DNA of 64,000 nucleotides from Xanthoparmelia taractica (GCA_033085395.1 MU853192.1:1-64000); one strand, 5' to 3'. Shown: positions 33,201 to 46,827, numbered from the stretch's first letter. Program-made: numbers and translations. Notes: a model not told the origin generated them from the sequence alone.

Positions 33201-36200
33201 GCTTCTTTGAGAACTCTTCGCTTTGCTCCTTCTTCGTCGAAGCAAATGGCGCAAACCTCGTTCTTGACCTCGCAACATTGCCAAGCCTTCCTTTTGACTT
33301 CAACATGCAAAAGGGCGGTGAAGAGGTCAGCAAAGTTGTCCACATCATGGTCGAGCAGAAGCCTCATCTTGTTCTTCCCATTTTGCTCCAACGCATACAG
33401 AACACCTTGAACGATCTGCAGCTCCTATACGATTACACTGGGGAAGATGCGTTCTTTTCAGAATTCACCTCAGGGACCGAGGATCCCACCAACGATCCAA
33501 GAGAAGGCCCTTATGCTCTCATTGGGACGACGGTTCTCAAGTCTCTTGTGAATGTTCACACTTTGACTTGCATTCTTTCCGAGGTATTCTCAGCGCCCAT
33601 ATTCGGCCCACGATCGAGCCATACACCTTTCAGTCAGGTCAATCTCGCGGACATGTATCGAAACGTTGTCAAGAGCCTTGGTTTACTGCACCGAGTCTGC
33701 GTATGGGAAGAAATTCTGCTACTTAAGAGACTTCCCGATGCATGGAAGATGGGTACGAATTTCAAAGGGTTCGGCATGGGAAGCGACGAAGCAGATGCAG
33801 TCTTTGGCTTTCTTAACAACTCGAGCGAGACTACTGGAGATGTTGAAATGACTTCAGCTTCCTCCCGTGCCACGGTACTAGGCTTACCGAGCAGCATTGC
33901 TCGATCCTCCGACTCACAGAAGGCAAAGTCAATAACTGTGGAAAAGGACGAGAAGACCGCTCATTTCAAGAATGTGAGAAGCTTGCGCTATGTTCTAAGT
34001 CAGATACCGTCTGCGGTCGTCCTATTCTTCCAGAACCTTGGCAAGTCCTTGGTCGCTAAGAGACGGCTGGAGGCATACGCTCGACAGAACGCCTATATGG
34101 TTGCTGAAGCAATGTCAAGCGCCAGTCTCGAGCAGCTACGTTATGAGCCAGCAAGGAAATGTGCATGTGCTGAGGACCGCTATGCCTACTGGGTTGTTAT
34201 CTTGACTTCCGTTTCGACTTTGATCATTGAAGGTATGTTCTAGCTTGCGAAGGACACAAAGTAAGTTTTAACACGTTTCTAGGTTCTCCCTCTGATCGTC
34301 CGTCGCCACAAGTCCTGACCCTTCTACTGCAAGCCTTTAAAAACGAAGGAGGTCTCGAAGCTTTCAAGGAGGTGCTTGAGACTTTCTTTGAGGCAGCGAA
34401 GAATTTGATGAAGAATACAGATGAGACTGATCGCAAAGCCAAAATCATACCTATTGCAGGCGGGATTAGGATTATACTAAGTTTCTTTGCCCAAATCACC
34501 ATGTCGAAATCTATCACGGAATCAAGTCAGACTCACGCCATCACTTCAAGTGAGCGCGATCGAGGACAACTGACCTACTTCCTACCCTCTCAGTTTCTTG
34601 TGGAGCTACGTATGACCATCCTTCCTGTCGTCAAGGCAATGTGGGATTCCGACTTTGTGGACAAAGCGGATGTCTCGATCATCAAATGCTTGATCGACAT
34701 TCTCCGAACTGTGCTTGAAGGCAGCGATGAGCAGGGGGCGTTCAAGCGTGGAGACCAACACCCCGCTCCTCGAAAAGCACCTTTCAAGATCTATAACATT
34801 CACAACGACAAAGTACGGTCTCTAACGGATCTAGGTTACGATCCTGAGCTAGTTCAGGAGGCTCTATATCGCTGTCAAAATACGCAGACTCTCGCTATTG
34901 AGTATTGCCATGCTTTCAAAAACTTCCCTGGGGCAGTGAGAAATCCTATCCCAGAGTACGACCAAGAAAAAGCGCGTCGACCGGTGGCTGCATCTCCGCA
35001 ACGTTCCGAGTCTGGGGCTACTCTATCGGAGCCAGATCAAGCTACCCAATCAGAGGTAAACGACGCTACAGAACGGCGATTTGCAGGTTTTGAGATGGAT
35101 CGTGAGACCGTCAATGCAATCCTAGCTCAAGCGAGCAGTAGGGCGCCTTCGCAAAACCAGCTTCCGGCGCCAATGACGACAACCTTCCCGGCTGGTGCTC
35201 GTACGGGAGATCACACAGCAGCCCAAGGCGACGCTCATGTTGAAGTTGAGGAGGCAGACGGGGAGGAGTCGGGCCCTAGCTTCAGCGCCCCACCGCCTCC
35301 AGCACCAGGCGTCCCACCAGGGACTGACAGCGGTCCGAACGTCAACACCCCAATGAGTATCGATAATCTGCGGAGTATTCTCTCAGAGATACCTGGCGGG
35401 CCCAGTCCTCTCGAAATCCCTGAGCGTAGGGGAACTACGACAAGTGTTCAGAGGCCTGATGAGCAACCCCAGTCGAAATCCGTTCCGACGGAGCTGGAGT
35501 CATCCAAAGCGCCAGAACCTGTGACGGTCAATGACCTTGACGATGGACGTGCTACGGTTCGAGAGAACCTCATTGATAGAGCACTTGACGTGCTTAATGT
35601 TCATGACGACGTTACTTTCGAGCTTGCTGACTTGATCCAAGCCGCTGCGCTAAAGTCATCGGATGCGAAGCAGTTGCGCAGCGAAATTGGCGAGACCTTA
35701 GTACAGTCCTTGATATCACTTCAGATGGAGGAAGATTTCCGGCCTGCGGGCAAGAGAATCGCTTCATACGCCAACTTATTGGCGTTGGTCCTTCAAGAGA
35801 AGGAGTTCTTTGAAGCGACGACGGAATTTCTTATCGAGAATCTGGAGCAGCTAATGGGTTTCATCAAGATTTACCCTGATCCGCCTGAGCAAGCCTCTCC
35901 TTGGATCGGCCAAGTCCTACTGGTCATTGAGAGGGTACTGGCGGAAGACGTACAGCCTTCGAAAATCGAATGGTCTATGCCAGCTAACGGAGAGATTCCT
36001 AAAGATGCCATCATTGACATGCCGCCACCACTTGTCTCTTTGGATGCGAAGCTCCAGCTGTTCGACGCAATAGATAGCATACTGCTTGGAATTGGAAAAG
36101 ATGAATCGCTTGCTCTTTCCGTTGTCCGCGTTCTGGTTATCTTGACTCGAAACCGGGAGATTGCTTCTAAGCTGGGCGAAAAGCGAAAAATAGATCGTCT

Positions 36201-39200
36201 TTTCATCATGATAAAGCTGTTGACCGGTATGACCATCGATCGACTCCCAAGCACGTTCATGCTGCTACTTCGCCATATTGTTGAGGACGAAGCTACCATC
36301 CGACAGATCATGCGGAGCGAGATCATGTCTAGATTTGAGACCAGAACTGGCCGTGCCACCGACACTCAAACCTATGTGAAACAAATGTACGACCTGATAC
36401 TCAGATCCCCAGAAATCTTCGTTGAGGTCACAAATGAGAAACTAGAGATCCCCAGATATGATTCGTCTCAGCAACCACAAATTTTGAGCCTCAAGCCAGA
36501 AGCCAAAGGACCAGAGGAAAGGCAGATCGAGTCTACTCAAGACACGACCACTGCTAATTCTAGTGAAGATGTCGTTCGAGAAGCAGAGGGTCAGAACGAA
36601 GAAATAAAGCCATCGAATGGAGAGAGTGAGCTTGTTGAAGTACAGAAGCCGAGGGCGACCGAAATCAAGGCTCCTGTGGTCGAGCATCCTAGCGGTGTCA
36701 TTCATTATCTTCTCTCCCAGCTATTGGTCTATAAAGAGGTCCCAGATCCCCCAGACCCTCAAATGACTAAATCACAGGAGCCACTGGCCGAAGCTCCTTC
36801 AGAAGCTCTGGATGTTGCAGAGTCGGCAGTCACATCTCCGGCATTGGGCCCTAGTGCCTCAAGCCCAGCATCAACTGCGAACGCCAACTCTAATGACAGC
36901 AAGAAGGCCGAGAAGCCTGAGTTCAAACCGGAACAGCATCCCATATACGTCTATCGCTGTTTCCTCCTGCAATGCCTGGCCGAACTTTTGCATTCATACA
37001 ATCGTACGAAGATCGAGTTCATCAACTTCTCGCGCAAAGCTGATCCGAAAGCAATGACTCCCTCAAAACCTCGGTCCGCGATTCTCAATTATCTACTGAA
37101 TGATGTCATTCCAGTTGGCACTCTTAGCCACGAGGACACGATTGAATACCGTAAAAAGAATCTTACGTCTAATTGGGCTATGTCTGCTATTGTCTCTCTG
37201 TGCCTCAGAACCAATGAAAACGGATATCCCAACAAGCGTGATGCTGTGGATGAGGAGGACGAAACTGATCTACTCTTTGTCCGCAAGTTCGTTCTGGAGC
37301 ATGCCCTCAAAGCTTACAGAGACGCCAACGGGTCAGAAGAGCATCCTGATATTAAGTATGCTCGCTTGCTAGATTTAGCAGATCTTTTCAATCGCCTCTT
37401 GATGGGAAGACTCATTCCGGCCAGTGGCACGCCTTCCCCCGGTGTGGAGGGTGGGTTCCAGAAATCCATAGCCAAGATCATGTTCGAAAAGAATTTCATC
37501 GCAGCTCTTACGGGCTCCATTGCAGACATTGATCTCAATTTTCCACCAGCCAAGCGTGCTATCAAGTACATCCTTCGCCCACTCAAGCAACTGACAGCAA
37601 CTGCCATCGTGCTGAGCGAGAGCTCAAGCATCTCCAGCATTCCAGGTACCACAGACGAAGACGAGATATCTTCTGCCACCTCAGCTTCCGACATGAATGA
37701 CGACCGAGAAGAGACTCCAGACCTGTTTCGAAACTCCACTCTCGGTATGTTTGAGCCAGGTAGAGATCAAGAATCAAGCTCAGAGTCCTCGGAAGGCGAC
37801 GAAGAAATGTACGATGATGAGTACGAAGAAGGCATGGAATACGAAGAGGGCATGGAACGTGACGATGAAGTGATAAGCGATGAGGACGAAGATCTTGGAG
37901 AAGCGGGCCCTATCGAGGGCCTTCATGGAGACGCTGGTATGGATGTTGAGGTGGTCATCGATGCGGAAGACGTGGAGCCAAGCGATGACGATGAAGACCA
38001 GGAAGACTCTGAAGAGATGGATGAAGACAATGAAATCGAAGTCATTGATGAAATCACTGGTGATAGTGAGAATGCCAGCCTGGCCGAAGGCGAAGACGAG
38101 GACTGGCAAGACGAGGATGGAGAAGAGATTGCACGCTACAACGAAGAAAATGATCTCGATCAGGGCTTCAGTCAAGATACCCATGATGCTGAGAACGCTG
38201 TGAGAGATATTGTTCGAGAGTTTGGGGGCCCAGAAGCTGCTCTTCAGCGTCTGGAAGGACTCGAAGATGGCCAGAGGGATCTTGCCATGGATCTCGAAGA
38301 GGGTATTGGAGGTAGATATATGGACGATGTTGTTGGGCACGAACATGATGAGGAAGATGAAGACGACGAAGACGAGAATGAAGATGATGTCGACGATGAA
38401 GACGTCATGTTCCAACCCGAATACGATGACGAAGAGCCTGGGATGCCTGAGCCTCCTTTCGGTTGGGATCCTGACGACATTCCAGGGATGCCCTTACCAA
38501 GAGGGCATCACCACCATCACCACCATCCTCGTCGCATGCCTGATCTTTGGTCTTCCTTCCCTGGCTCACTGAATGACCCTCGCACACACCTTCCACACCT
38601 GTCCTCTTACCGTTCTCACCGGCCTGCCGGAGTATCCCGCTCAAATGATGACAATACCAATCCACTGCTGCAACGCAGCGTGGCGCCAGAATCCTCGCGC
38701 GAGACAAGAGGTCAACGCTCAGCCGGCCTATCGGACGCTGCCGTAAGTCTTGACGACTACTGGGTTCATGGCATGGAGCCCGGTCGACGACCGCGTGGTA
38801 TGATATCTGCTGACAGTCCTGTCTCATTTCTCAACAGCCTCATTGCATCTGTAGGCCGCAGAGGTGATTTTGCCGGCATGGGTTTCAGTGCTGTTGGTGG
38901 CCCGGGTGGTGCTGTGCAAATATCTATTGGCGGAGGCGCTGTTGGAGGCGCTCTGACATTGCCACGTGATATTGAAAATCTCCTTGGTGGCGTGCGGGCT
39001 CACACACACCACGATTCTTCTCGCGTCAATCGCGATAGCAGTCCACAACAAGCAATGGTCTCACCAGCGGTCACCTGTCAACGATGGCAAGAAGAATCTC
39101 GACTTCTCTTCGGCAATAACGCTATGGAGAAGGCTATCCGCATAACGGAACACCTTCTTCGCATCCTAGTCCCACCAGCAATTGAGAAGAAGAAGCGGGA

Positions 39201-42200
39201 CGATGAGGAGAGCAAGCGTCGAGCGGAGGAGGAGAGGCAAGAGCGAGAAAAATTAAGGGAGGAAAAATTAGCGCTAGAGAAGGCTGAACAGGAGGTCAAG
39301 GAGCAGCAGGAAAAGGCAGAACGCGAAGCTCGGGAAGCAGCCGCCGCTCAAGCCGCCTCAGAGGCTGAAGCAGCGCCTCTTGAGGGCCAAGACCCGGGGG
39401 TTGCCGAAGACGGTGGAGCGATGGAAGGTGTGGAGAATACACAAGTGGAAGAGCCCCCCGAGAATGCGGAGAATGCAGAAGGCCCAACGTCTGTGGAAGA
39501 ACCTGCAGCAGCAGGCCCATCTGAACCCACAGAGCGAGTGCGGACCACCATTCGTGGGCGCGAGCTTGACATCACTGGTCTGGGTATCGATATGGCTTAC
39601 CTCGAAGCATTACCTGAGGAGATCCGCGAAGAAGTTCTTATGTCTCAGCTTGCGATTCAGCGATCTGAGGCTGCTGCTGCCGGCGAAGAGCCTACGGACA
39701 TCAGCCGCGAATTTCTTGAAGCCCTTCCTCCGGAGATTCGAGAAGAGTTACTCCAGCAAGAAGCACAAGATCGACGACGACGTGAACGGGAAGAGGCCCG
39801 TAGAAGACAGCAGGCTGCTAGTGGTGGTGGACCTCCTCTGGCGGAAGAAATGGACCCTGCGAGCTTCTTCGCTTCCCTTGACCCAGCACTTCGACACAAT
39901 GTTTTGATGGAACAAGACGAGGAGATGCTTGCCCAACTCCCCGAGGATATTGCAGCAGAAGCCCGAGCTCTAGGTGGTAATCGACCTATGCATCGCTTTC
40001 CCGGAATCGCTGGTCGTGGTGGCCGAGCCAATGGTCTGGTGCGCCAAATACTCGATGGGCGACCTCCGCAGCCTGCCGCAAAGAAGCCTCCACGAAAACA
40101 AATTGTGCAGATGCTCGACAAAGCCGGCGTTGCAACATTGCTCCGCCTGATGTTCGTACCTCAGCAAGGAAGCTCCCGCCAATCCCTCAATGGTATTCTC
40201 CATGACGTGTCACGGAATCGCCAGAATCGTGCCGAGGTCATAAGCCTTCTACTGTCAATCCTCCAAGACGGCAGCACCGATTTCAATGCCATAGAACGAA
40301 GTTTCACCCACCTTTCGCTTCGGGCTAAACAGCCAGTCACCCAGAAGACGCCTCAGTCACTGAAACGGACCCTTACTGGACCAATGGCATCTGTTGCTAG
40401 CAACATGGAGGCAACGCCTCTGATGGTGATCCAGCAATGTTTGAGCGCACTTGTATCGTTAACGCAGTACAACCCTCACATTCCAGCGTTCTTCCTCGAG
40501 GAGCATGAAGTCACGACCGGCATGAAAACAAAAGCCAACCGAAAAGGCAAAGCCAAAGAAAATAGGGCGTCTAGATTCGCACTAAATGCGTTGCTTAGTC
40601 TATTAGATCGCAAACTTATCATGGAGAGCTCTGGCTGCATGGAGCAACTGTCTAGCCTATTGCAGAGCGTTACTCATCCGCTGACAATGTTGCTCCGGAA
40701 AGACAGGGAGAAGCCGGCAGAGCCGAAAGCTGTCGAAGCTCCTACAACACAGCATGAGCCCACTACAGGCCCCGAGGGAGTGATAGCCGATCAGGCCGTA
40801 CAGGATCTCGCTCAGACAGCAGAGCCTCCAATAGAAGACAGCACGTCTCCCATGCTCGATGTTCAGGTAGAGGGTGAAGCACGCCAAGAAGGTAGCACAG
40901 GGGCGACGGAAGCTCAAGGCAAAGAGGAGGGAAATGAAAAGCCAAAGGACGAGAAAGCGAAGAAAGTTCGAGATCTAACACCGCCTGTTGTGCCTGAGGA
41001 GAATCTTCGACTAGTAGTCAACATTCTTGCAGCTCGCGAATGTAGTGCAAAGACATTTCGAGATACCCTATCGACCATCAACAATCTTTCAGGAATTCCA
41101 GGCGCAAAGGAGGTCTTTGGCAAAGGATTAATTGAACAAGCTCAAGATCTGGGATACTCTATCTTAAAGGATCTTGACGAGCTAGTACCACAGATCAAAC
41201 TAGCAGAATCCGGCACCGACATTCAAGGCATGGCTCTTACCAAGTTCTCACCCGCGTCATCGGATCAAGCCAAGCTTCTTCGCGTACTCACTGCTTTGGA
41301 CTACTTGTTTGACCGTAAGCACATTGGTGGCAAGGCAGCTTCTGCTAAGGATAGTGAGGAAGAATCAGCCGAGAGCTCCAAATCAAATGAGGATCTACTT
41401 ACCACGTTGTACGAAAACCCGACTTTCGGCTCGCTCTGGAACAAGCTCAGCGAGTGCCTGAACAGCATCCGCCAAGGCGATGGTTCGCTTAATATCGCCA
41501 CTATCCTCTTGCCACTGATTGAGGCCCTTATGGTCGTCTGCAAGAACACGACACTTAAGGACATCCCATTGACCAAAGCCGCCAAAGAGTTCGCTATCAC
41601 AAGCCCTCCACCAGAGTCTTTCATGGAGAATCTTTTCTTCAAATTCACGGAAGACCACCGTAAGATCCTCAATGACCTTGTCAGACACAACCCCAAACTC
41701 ATGAGTGGCACATTCTCTCTGCTGGTGAAAAACCCCAAGGTCTTGGAGTTCGATAATAAGCGTAATTACTTCACTCGACGCCTACACTCTCGTGGTACGG
41801 AAGTGAGACATCCCCAGCCACCTTTACAGCTGAATCTCCGTCGTGATGATGTCTTCTTTGACTCGTTCAAAAATCTCGCCTACAAGAGCGGTGACGAAAT
41901 CAAGTACGGCAAGCTCAGCATTCGCTTCCTTGGTGAAGAGGGGGTTGACGCTGGTGGAGTAACTCGAGAATGGTTCCAAGTCCTTTCGCGACAAATGTTC
42001 AATCCAGATTATGCTCTGTTCATCCCAGTCGCCTCCGACCGCACAACGTTCCACCCCAACAAGAACAGCAAGATCAATGAAGAGCATTTCATGTTCTTCA
42101 ATTTCATAGGTCGCATCATCGGTAAAGCTCTCTACGAAGGTCGAGCTTTGGACTGCCACTTCAGCAGAGCCGTATACAAGCGGATTCTTGGCAAGACCGT

Positions 42201-43000
42201 GTCGATCAAGGATATGGAGACATTGGACCTGGACTATTACAAGTCGCTGCTGTGGATGCTGGAAAATGATATCACTGAAATCATTACAGAGACCTTCTCG
42301 GTGGAGACTGATGACTTCGGCGTCACTGAGGTCGTTGATCTAATGGAGAACGGTCGCAACATTCCAGTCACTGAGGAGAATAAGCATGAGTACGTTCAGC
42401 TCGTGGTGGAGTATCGTCTTACAGGATCTGTACAAGCACAACTAGAGAGGTTTCTGCAAGGTAAGATATCTGGCTGGCGATCTTGATTCCGATGCTAACG
42501 ACAGCCAGGCTTTCATGACATTGTCCCGCCAGAGTTGATCGCAATATTCAACGAACAAGAGCTTGAGCTGCTCATATCTGGTCTGCCCGACATCGATGTT
42601 GACGATTGGAAGAATCATACCGAATACCACAACTACCAAGCCTCGTCGCCCCAAATCCAGTGGTTCTGGCGCGCAGTCCGCTCATTTGACAAGGAAGAAC
42701 GAGCCAAGCTTCTACAATTCGTTACGGGTACCAGCAAAGTGCCTCTTAACGGCTTCGGCCAGCTTGAAGGTATGAATGGCTTCAGTAGATTCAACATCCA
42801 TCGCGATTACGGCAATAAGGACAGATTGCCTAGCTCGCATACTTGCTTCAATCGTAAGCACGTTCGCCCCACTAGATTGATAGCTGTGGCTAACCCTCTC
42901 TTCAGAACTTGATCTTCCAGAATATGAGAGCTACGAAGCCCTCCGACAACAAGTCTATACAGCCATGACGGCTGGAAGCGAATATTTCGGCTTCGCATAA
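30218..43000 (+). CDS. TOM1: giant HECT-type E3 ubiquitin ligase (TOM1/HUWE1 family)
   Basis: Nuclear/cytosolic ubiquitin ligase; in yeast Tom1 handles excess histones, unassembled ribosomal proteins and mRNA export factors. Five exons: 30218-30265, 30335-34232, 34283-42460, 42509-42853 and 42906-43000, joined length 12564 bases, 4187 residues, four short GT-AG introns. The first exon is only 16 codons (MGRIKKEAGPKHDETL). Armadillo-like DUF908/DUF913 regions fill the N-terminal third. A UBA-like domain (LTDLGYDPELVQEALYRC) lies near residue 1495, and a highly acidic region at about 2440-2700 ends in seven His. Two LEALPxEIREE ubiquitin-binding repeats lie near 3090 and 3125. The HECT domain fills the last 350 residues with catalytic Cys4154 in SSHTCFN, split from the C-terminal tail by the last intron. 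All key parts are present. Confidence 0.96.
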
Positions 43001-44074
43001 ATCACGCCTTTCAAGACCTCATGACGATAAATCGCTACATACACTAATAGTCAGTCGGGCATTTGCAAAGGGCGCTGGATCTTTGTTGAATGCACTTGAG
43101 CGTAGGGAAAGCAAGCAAAGGGTTCATAGCAAACGGTTTAGGCGATTTAAAAACAGATTGTGTAGCATATTCTCTACCGTTCAGGTTGAAGCTAGATAGT
43201 GGAGGCTCGATGGCAGGCGTGCAGGTCGTCCATCTTGTCTCTGCGAGCTTTGACATCATGGCATTGCTTTGTACATAGCTGTGGATAGGGAGGGAACAAC
43301 TCAATGCCTTAAAGACCCTTATCCCCTCGTAGACATGACTCCTTGCATGCCGCTGAAGAGGTAATCTTTGTGAGGGGTCAGACAATGCTGCATAAGCCCA
43401 GCCTATAACATTTCAAAACCAACGGAGCCCGAGTCAATTGTCGATGCTATTCGATCATCTTGAAGGCTCTCACTCAGGCTTCCTTTTCTCCCAATCCTCT
43501 TGTTCGAAACAACACACACGAACCGCGCACGAGCCGACCTTGTCTCTCTTCCCTTGTCCCGTCATCCTTGACCACCGGCCCTCCACGCCATCTAATCTAA
43601 TCTATCAATCAATCATTCGCGACTTGACATACATATTCCATGCTTCCCTTCTCCAAATGTCCGTCACCCATCGCCCAGCGGAGCCTTCTTCGCCAAAGGC
43701 CGGCCGAGCTGCTGCTCGGCTCAACTTGGCAGGTGTGTTGTTTTGTGTTTTCGTGCAGAGATTGGCCGCCGGTTTGATGATGGGGTTTATGGAAAGGTCT
43801 GCGAAGAGGAGAGATGATGGATGGAGGCTAAGAGATTCACGTTTGCAGATGAAGCCGTCAGAGCTATCCTTCGAACTAACCACGACTTTTGACGGATTTT
43901 CAGGTGTCATTGTTCCATAGAAGCCTGGATCCACGGTTCAAATGGCGAAGAAGCAGCCTAGGGTCGCCGTGTGCGAGGACAAAGTCTATCATTGATACAT
44001 ACAAGACTTAACACGATACGTAAATGGGACAAATTTCTACGTCCTACATTAAACTTAAGAAACAACGACCTACC
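43001..44074. other. spacer with a possible 87-codon ORF
   Basis: No recognised gene. The plus strand at 43658-43920 is open from an ATG (MSVTHRPAEPSSPKAGRA) for 87 codons with a basic C-terminal half; the opposite strand is also open, so coding is uncertain. The rest is ordinary sequence 3' of TOM1. Confidence 0.3.
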
Positions 44075-44818
44075 TCACTCCTCCAACCTCCACTTCCGCC
44101 GCGGCGGATCCTGCCCCCCAAACCCCAGCGCCCACGAATCCAACACCTCCTCCTCCAAATCCCCCGGCCACCACTCCCCACTATCCCCACCCTTCTGCTC
44201 ATACAGCCGCGTCGCCTCTGCCAAATTTCGCTCCGCCGACGCCTTCAGCTTCCAGTGATTGCGCGGATCCCTCGCAATGATTCGCCACAGCCGGAAATTC
44301 ATCGCCGGGTGCGTCTTTTTCCAGTAATTGGACGGTTTGAGCCAGTCGGTGGGATCTTTCCAGCGCTGGACGAGGTTGAAACAGGGGGTGTTGGATTCGA
44401 TGGAGAGGCGTGCTTTTTCGTCTTCGCTGGCGGATTCGTCGTGGCGGGATTGTTGGTCTTGGAGCCGGCGGAAGGAGGAGGATGAGGAGGAGGAGGAGGC
44501 GGTGGTGGTGTGGGTGCGTGATTGGTTCATTAGCTCTTTGGCTCTGGCGACTAGCGAAGGTCCTTGCTTTCGGCCTGTGTTACGGTTTACGTCCTCGTAC
44601 GAAGGGGCTGGTGGTCGTTGTCCGCTAAGGGCACGGTCCCGTCTTGGAAGGCCCCGGGTGAAGCCGCTGATGGGAAGTCCGCCTTCGAAAGCGTCTGGCT
44701 GCTGGGTGGCCTCGGCCGCAGGGGTCCATCCGTGCAAGAGGCTGCGGGCTTGCGAGGATGAGGAACGTGCTCGGGAATGGTCCGCACGCTTTTGGTGGAT
44801 TGCGGATCTGGTGTTCAT
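44075..44818 (-). CDS. orphan protein A, related to the protein at 45123-45647
   Basis: 247 residues from the ATG at 44818 (MNTRSAIHQKR). Not recognised. The N-terminal half is polar and rich in Ser and Arg, probably disordered, with a run of eight Ser near residue 115. The C-terminal 110 residues are compact and contain WKKTHPAMNFRLWRI, a GGDSGEWW segment and LEEEVLDSW. The same pattern (WK..HP.MN..L.RI, GGD, LEEE.LDS) recurs in the next gene to the right, so the two are probably ancient duplicates. No signal peptide, transmembrane segment or Cys pattern is seen. It is the first of a run of minus-strand small genes. Confidence 0.6.
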   Translation of the reverse strand: MNTRSAIHQKRADHSRARSSSSQARSLLHGWTPAAEATQQPDAFEGGLPISGFTRGLPRRDRALSGQRPPAPSYEDVNRNTGRKQGPSLVARAKELMNQSRTHTTTASSSSSSSSFRRLQDQQSRHDESASEDEKARLSIESNTPCFNLVQRWKDPTDWLKPSNYWKKTHPAMNFRLWRIIARDPRNHWKLKASAERNLAEATRLYEQKGGDSGEWWPGDLEEEVLDSWALGFGGQDPPRRKWRLEE

Positions 44819-45122
44819 CACTTAGTTGGGATTCTGGATCTATGTGGTGAGTCTTTGATGTACAAGTCTTGTTTAGATCTGGGTAGACGAGCGTGGTATT
44901 GAGATTTGACGAAGCGACGAGAGAGATTATGAAGCTTGAGAAAGGAACGGTAAGATGAGCTTATAAGGAAACGTCCTCGTCCTCGCACAAAGAGACAACC
45001 CCATTGTTCAGCTCGTGAAGACAAAGCTAATGTCAAATCAGCAATGTCATTGTGCCGAGAACAGTGTATCAAGATTCTAGGACCGACTTGCCCAAAAGAA
45101 TAAAACCAAAAAAAGAAAAGTC

Positions 45123-45647
45123 TCAAACACCAGTATCACTCTTCCAACGCCAAACCAACGAATCCAAAAACTCCTCCTCCAACCCCTCATCCCACCCTCC
45201 CATCTCCTCCACATCCCCCCCACAATTCAAAAACGCAATCGTCGCTCTATCCTTTTCCCCACAAACCGGCAGCCTCTTCGCTCCCCACAGCGCATGCTGC
45301 TCTCGATGCCTGATGCGCTGCAAATGGTAATTCATCTGCGGATGCAGCGCCTTCCAGTGCTCGCTCGGGGCGCCGAAAACAAGGTTCTCTTCGTTATCGT
45401 CGCCGTGGCAGCGCATCCAGCGCTCGATCAAGTCGTGCAGGTCGGATACCGCTTCTGCGTGTTGGCGTAGGCGCTCGATGTGGTTGTATTGTTGGGTTTT
45501 GGTTTTGAGGGGTTTGTCGGAGCGGAGGCGGGAGGCGGCATGGAGGAGGTTGTGGAGGATGGGTTTAAGGTTGGTTTTGAGGGAGGTGGCGGGGATGAGG
45601 GTGGATTGGGTGGTGGGGGTGTTGGGGGTGGTTCGCCGGGGGGACAT
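45123..45647 (-). CDS. orphan protein B, related to the protein at 44075-44818
   Basis: 174 residues from the ATG at 45647 (MSPRRTTPNTPTTQ); the frame is open further upstream but without another ATG. The C-terminal 95 residues align by eye with orphan A: WKALHPQMNYHLQRIRHREQH, then CGGDVEEMGGW and LEEEFLDSLVW. The N-terminus differs. Not recognised; single exon; no signal peptide. The gap to orphan A is about 300 bases. The similarity confirms that this frame is real coding sequence even though the other strand is also open. Confidence 0.6.
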   Translation of the reverse strand: MSPRRTTPNTPTTQSTLIPATSLKTNLKPILHNLLHAASRLRSDKPLKTKTQQYNHIERLRQHAEAVSDLHDLIERWMRCHGDDNEENLVFGAPSEHWKALHPQMNYHLQRIRHREQHALWGAKRLPVCGEKDRATIAFLNCGGDVEEMGGWDEGLEEEFLDSLVWRWKSDTGV

Positions 45648-46284
45648 GGTTTGTTGTGGTGGTGGTGAGTGTTTATGTATATATAATGTGTGTCGAGAAG
45701 AATAGCTGTTGGATTGTATATTTGGGAAGAACTCAGAAGGCAAGGGATTGGGTGTGTTTACCTTTAGTTACGGGGGGGAGACAGAAAAGCGCCCGGTCGT
45801 AGATAATAGACGGAGTGCTTTGTTGCAGAGGAAAAAGCGTTGTAGAGACAAGGCGCCTGTTGCCATGACTGGCAAAGACATTGTCCGGGATGTAAAAGTC
45901 TAGTTGACAATTGAAGATAGATAATGCGTTGTCCTGTTTTATCAGTAAAGCCTTTGTAAAGTTCCCACGGTCAACAATCCTTGCATACTGACTTTGAGCT
46001 CTGTTGAAATTAGACCATACAAGATATTCTTCATCTGGAAGAGCAGCACTCGCAAAGCATCTATTACCTCCATCAGCGATGCCATTGTGAAAGCAGTGTT
46101 GTTCTGAAACACTTTATAAATCCAAAAGTCCAACACGAACGTCTCGGAAGGCACGAAAACAAGACTCTCTGTATCGAGGCCGCCACCAAATAGATAAAAT
46201 ACCCCCCCCCCCCGTAAATACCATGCCGCAAAACCCACCGAAATGACGACGAAAACCTCACTCGCCTCACCCCTTCCCCCACCC

Positions 46285-46827
46285 CTAAAACCCCAACGCC
46301 GAAAGACTCCTCTCCGTCCTCATCACAGTCGCCAAATCCACATCAAAAGCCGGCCCCACCAAACTCCTTACCATCCTCCTATGCGACCGATCCACCATCC
46401 GCAGATACGCACCCTCCATCGACCGCGCAATCTCCGGAATCATCACATACTCCAACTCATGCTCATGCTCATCCACCGACACCAACGGATCATCCACAGA
46501 CTCGATAAAATCATCACCAAGGACCGTATTAATGGGGACTTCATCCGTGGCTGAGAAGGTGAAGACCTGCTGCGGGTTACTGTGTAGTGGGGAGCCATTG
46601 CCTCTCGTTTCTCTTTCCGCGCGGAGGTAATCTTGGAGTTGGATTTGACGGTCGTTGAGGTGGGATTGGGTGGGGAGATGGTGTTTGCGGATGAAGAGGT
46701 TGGATGTTCGGGCGTAGAGGCGGTTTGTCTCCAGGTAGAATTTCTTCGCGACGATCTTTGGGATCCTTTTTGCGGGTTGGAGCGAAGGGTATTTTCGGGT
46801 CCATTGTTTGTGGGGGTGCGGGCGCAT
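46285..46827 (-). CDS. orphan protein C
   Basis: 180 residues from the ATG at 46827 (MRPHPHKQWTRKYP) to a stop at 46285. Not recognised. The N-terminal 90 residues are basic; the middle is acidic (DDFIESVDDPLVSVDEHEHE); the last 60 residues contain RMVDRSHRRMVRSLVGPAFDV and look helical. No motif shared clearly with orphans A and B. A run of C at about 46202-46214 lies just beyond the stop. Confidence 0.5.
   Translation of the reverse strand: MRPHPHKQWTRKYPSLQPAKRIPKIVAKKFYLETNRLYARTSNLFIRKHHLPTQSHLNDRQIQLQDYLRAERETRGNGSPLHSNPQQVFTFSATDEVPINTVLGDDFIESVDDPLVSVDEHEHELEYVMIPEIARSMEGAYLRMVDRSHRRMVRSLVGPAFDVDLATVMRTERSLSALGF

Noticed and set aside
37780..38415. 211-codon open frame opposite the acidic part of TOM1
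   Set aside because: It is the complement of GAA/GAT-rich codons and reads as an Ile/Phe/Val run; no independent support.
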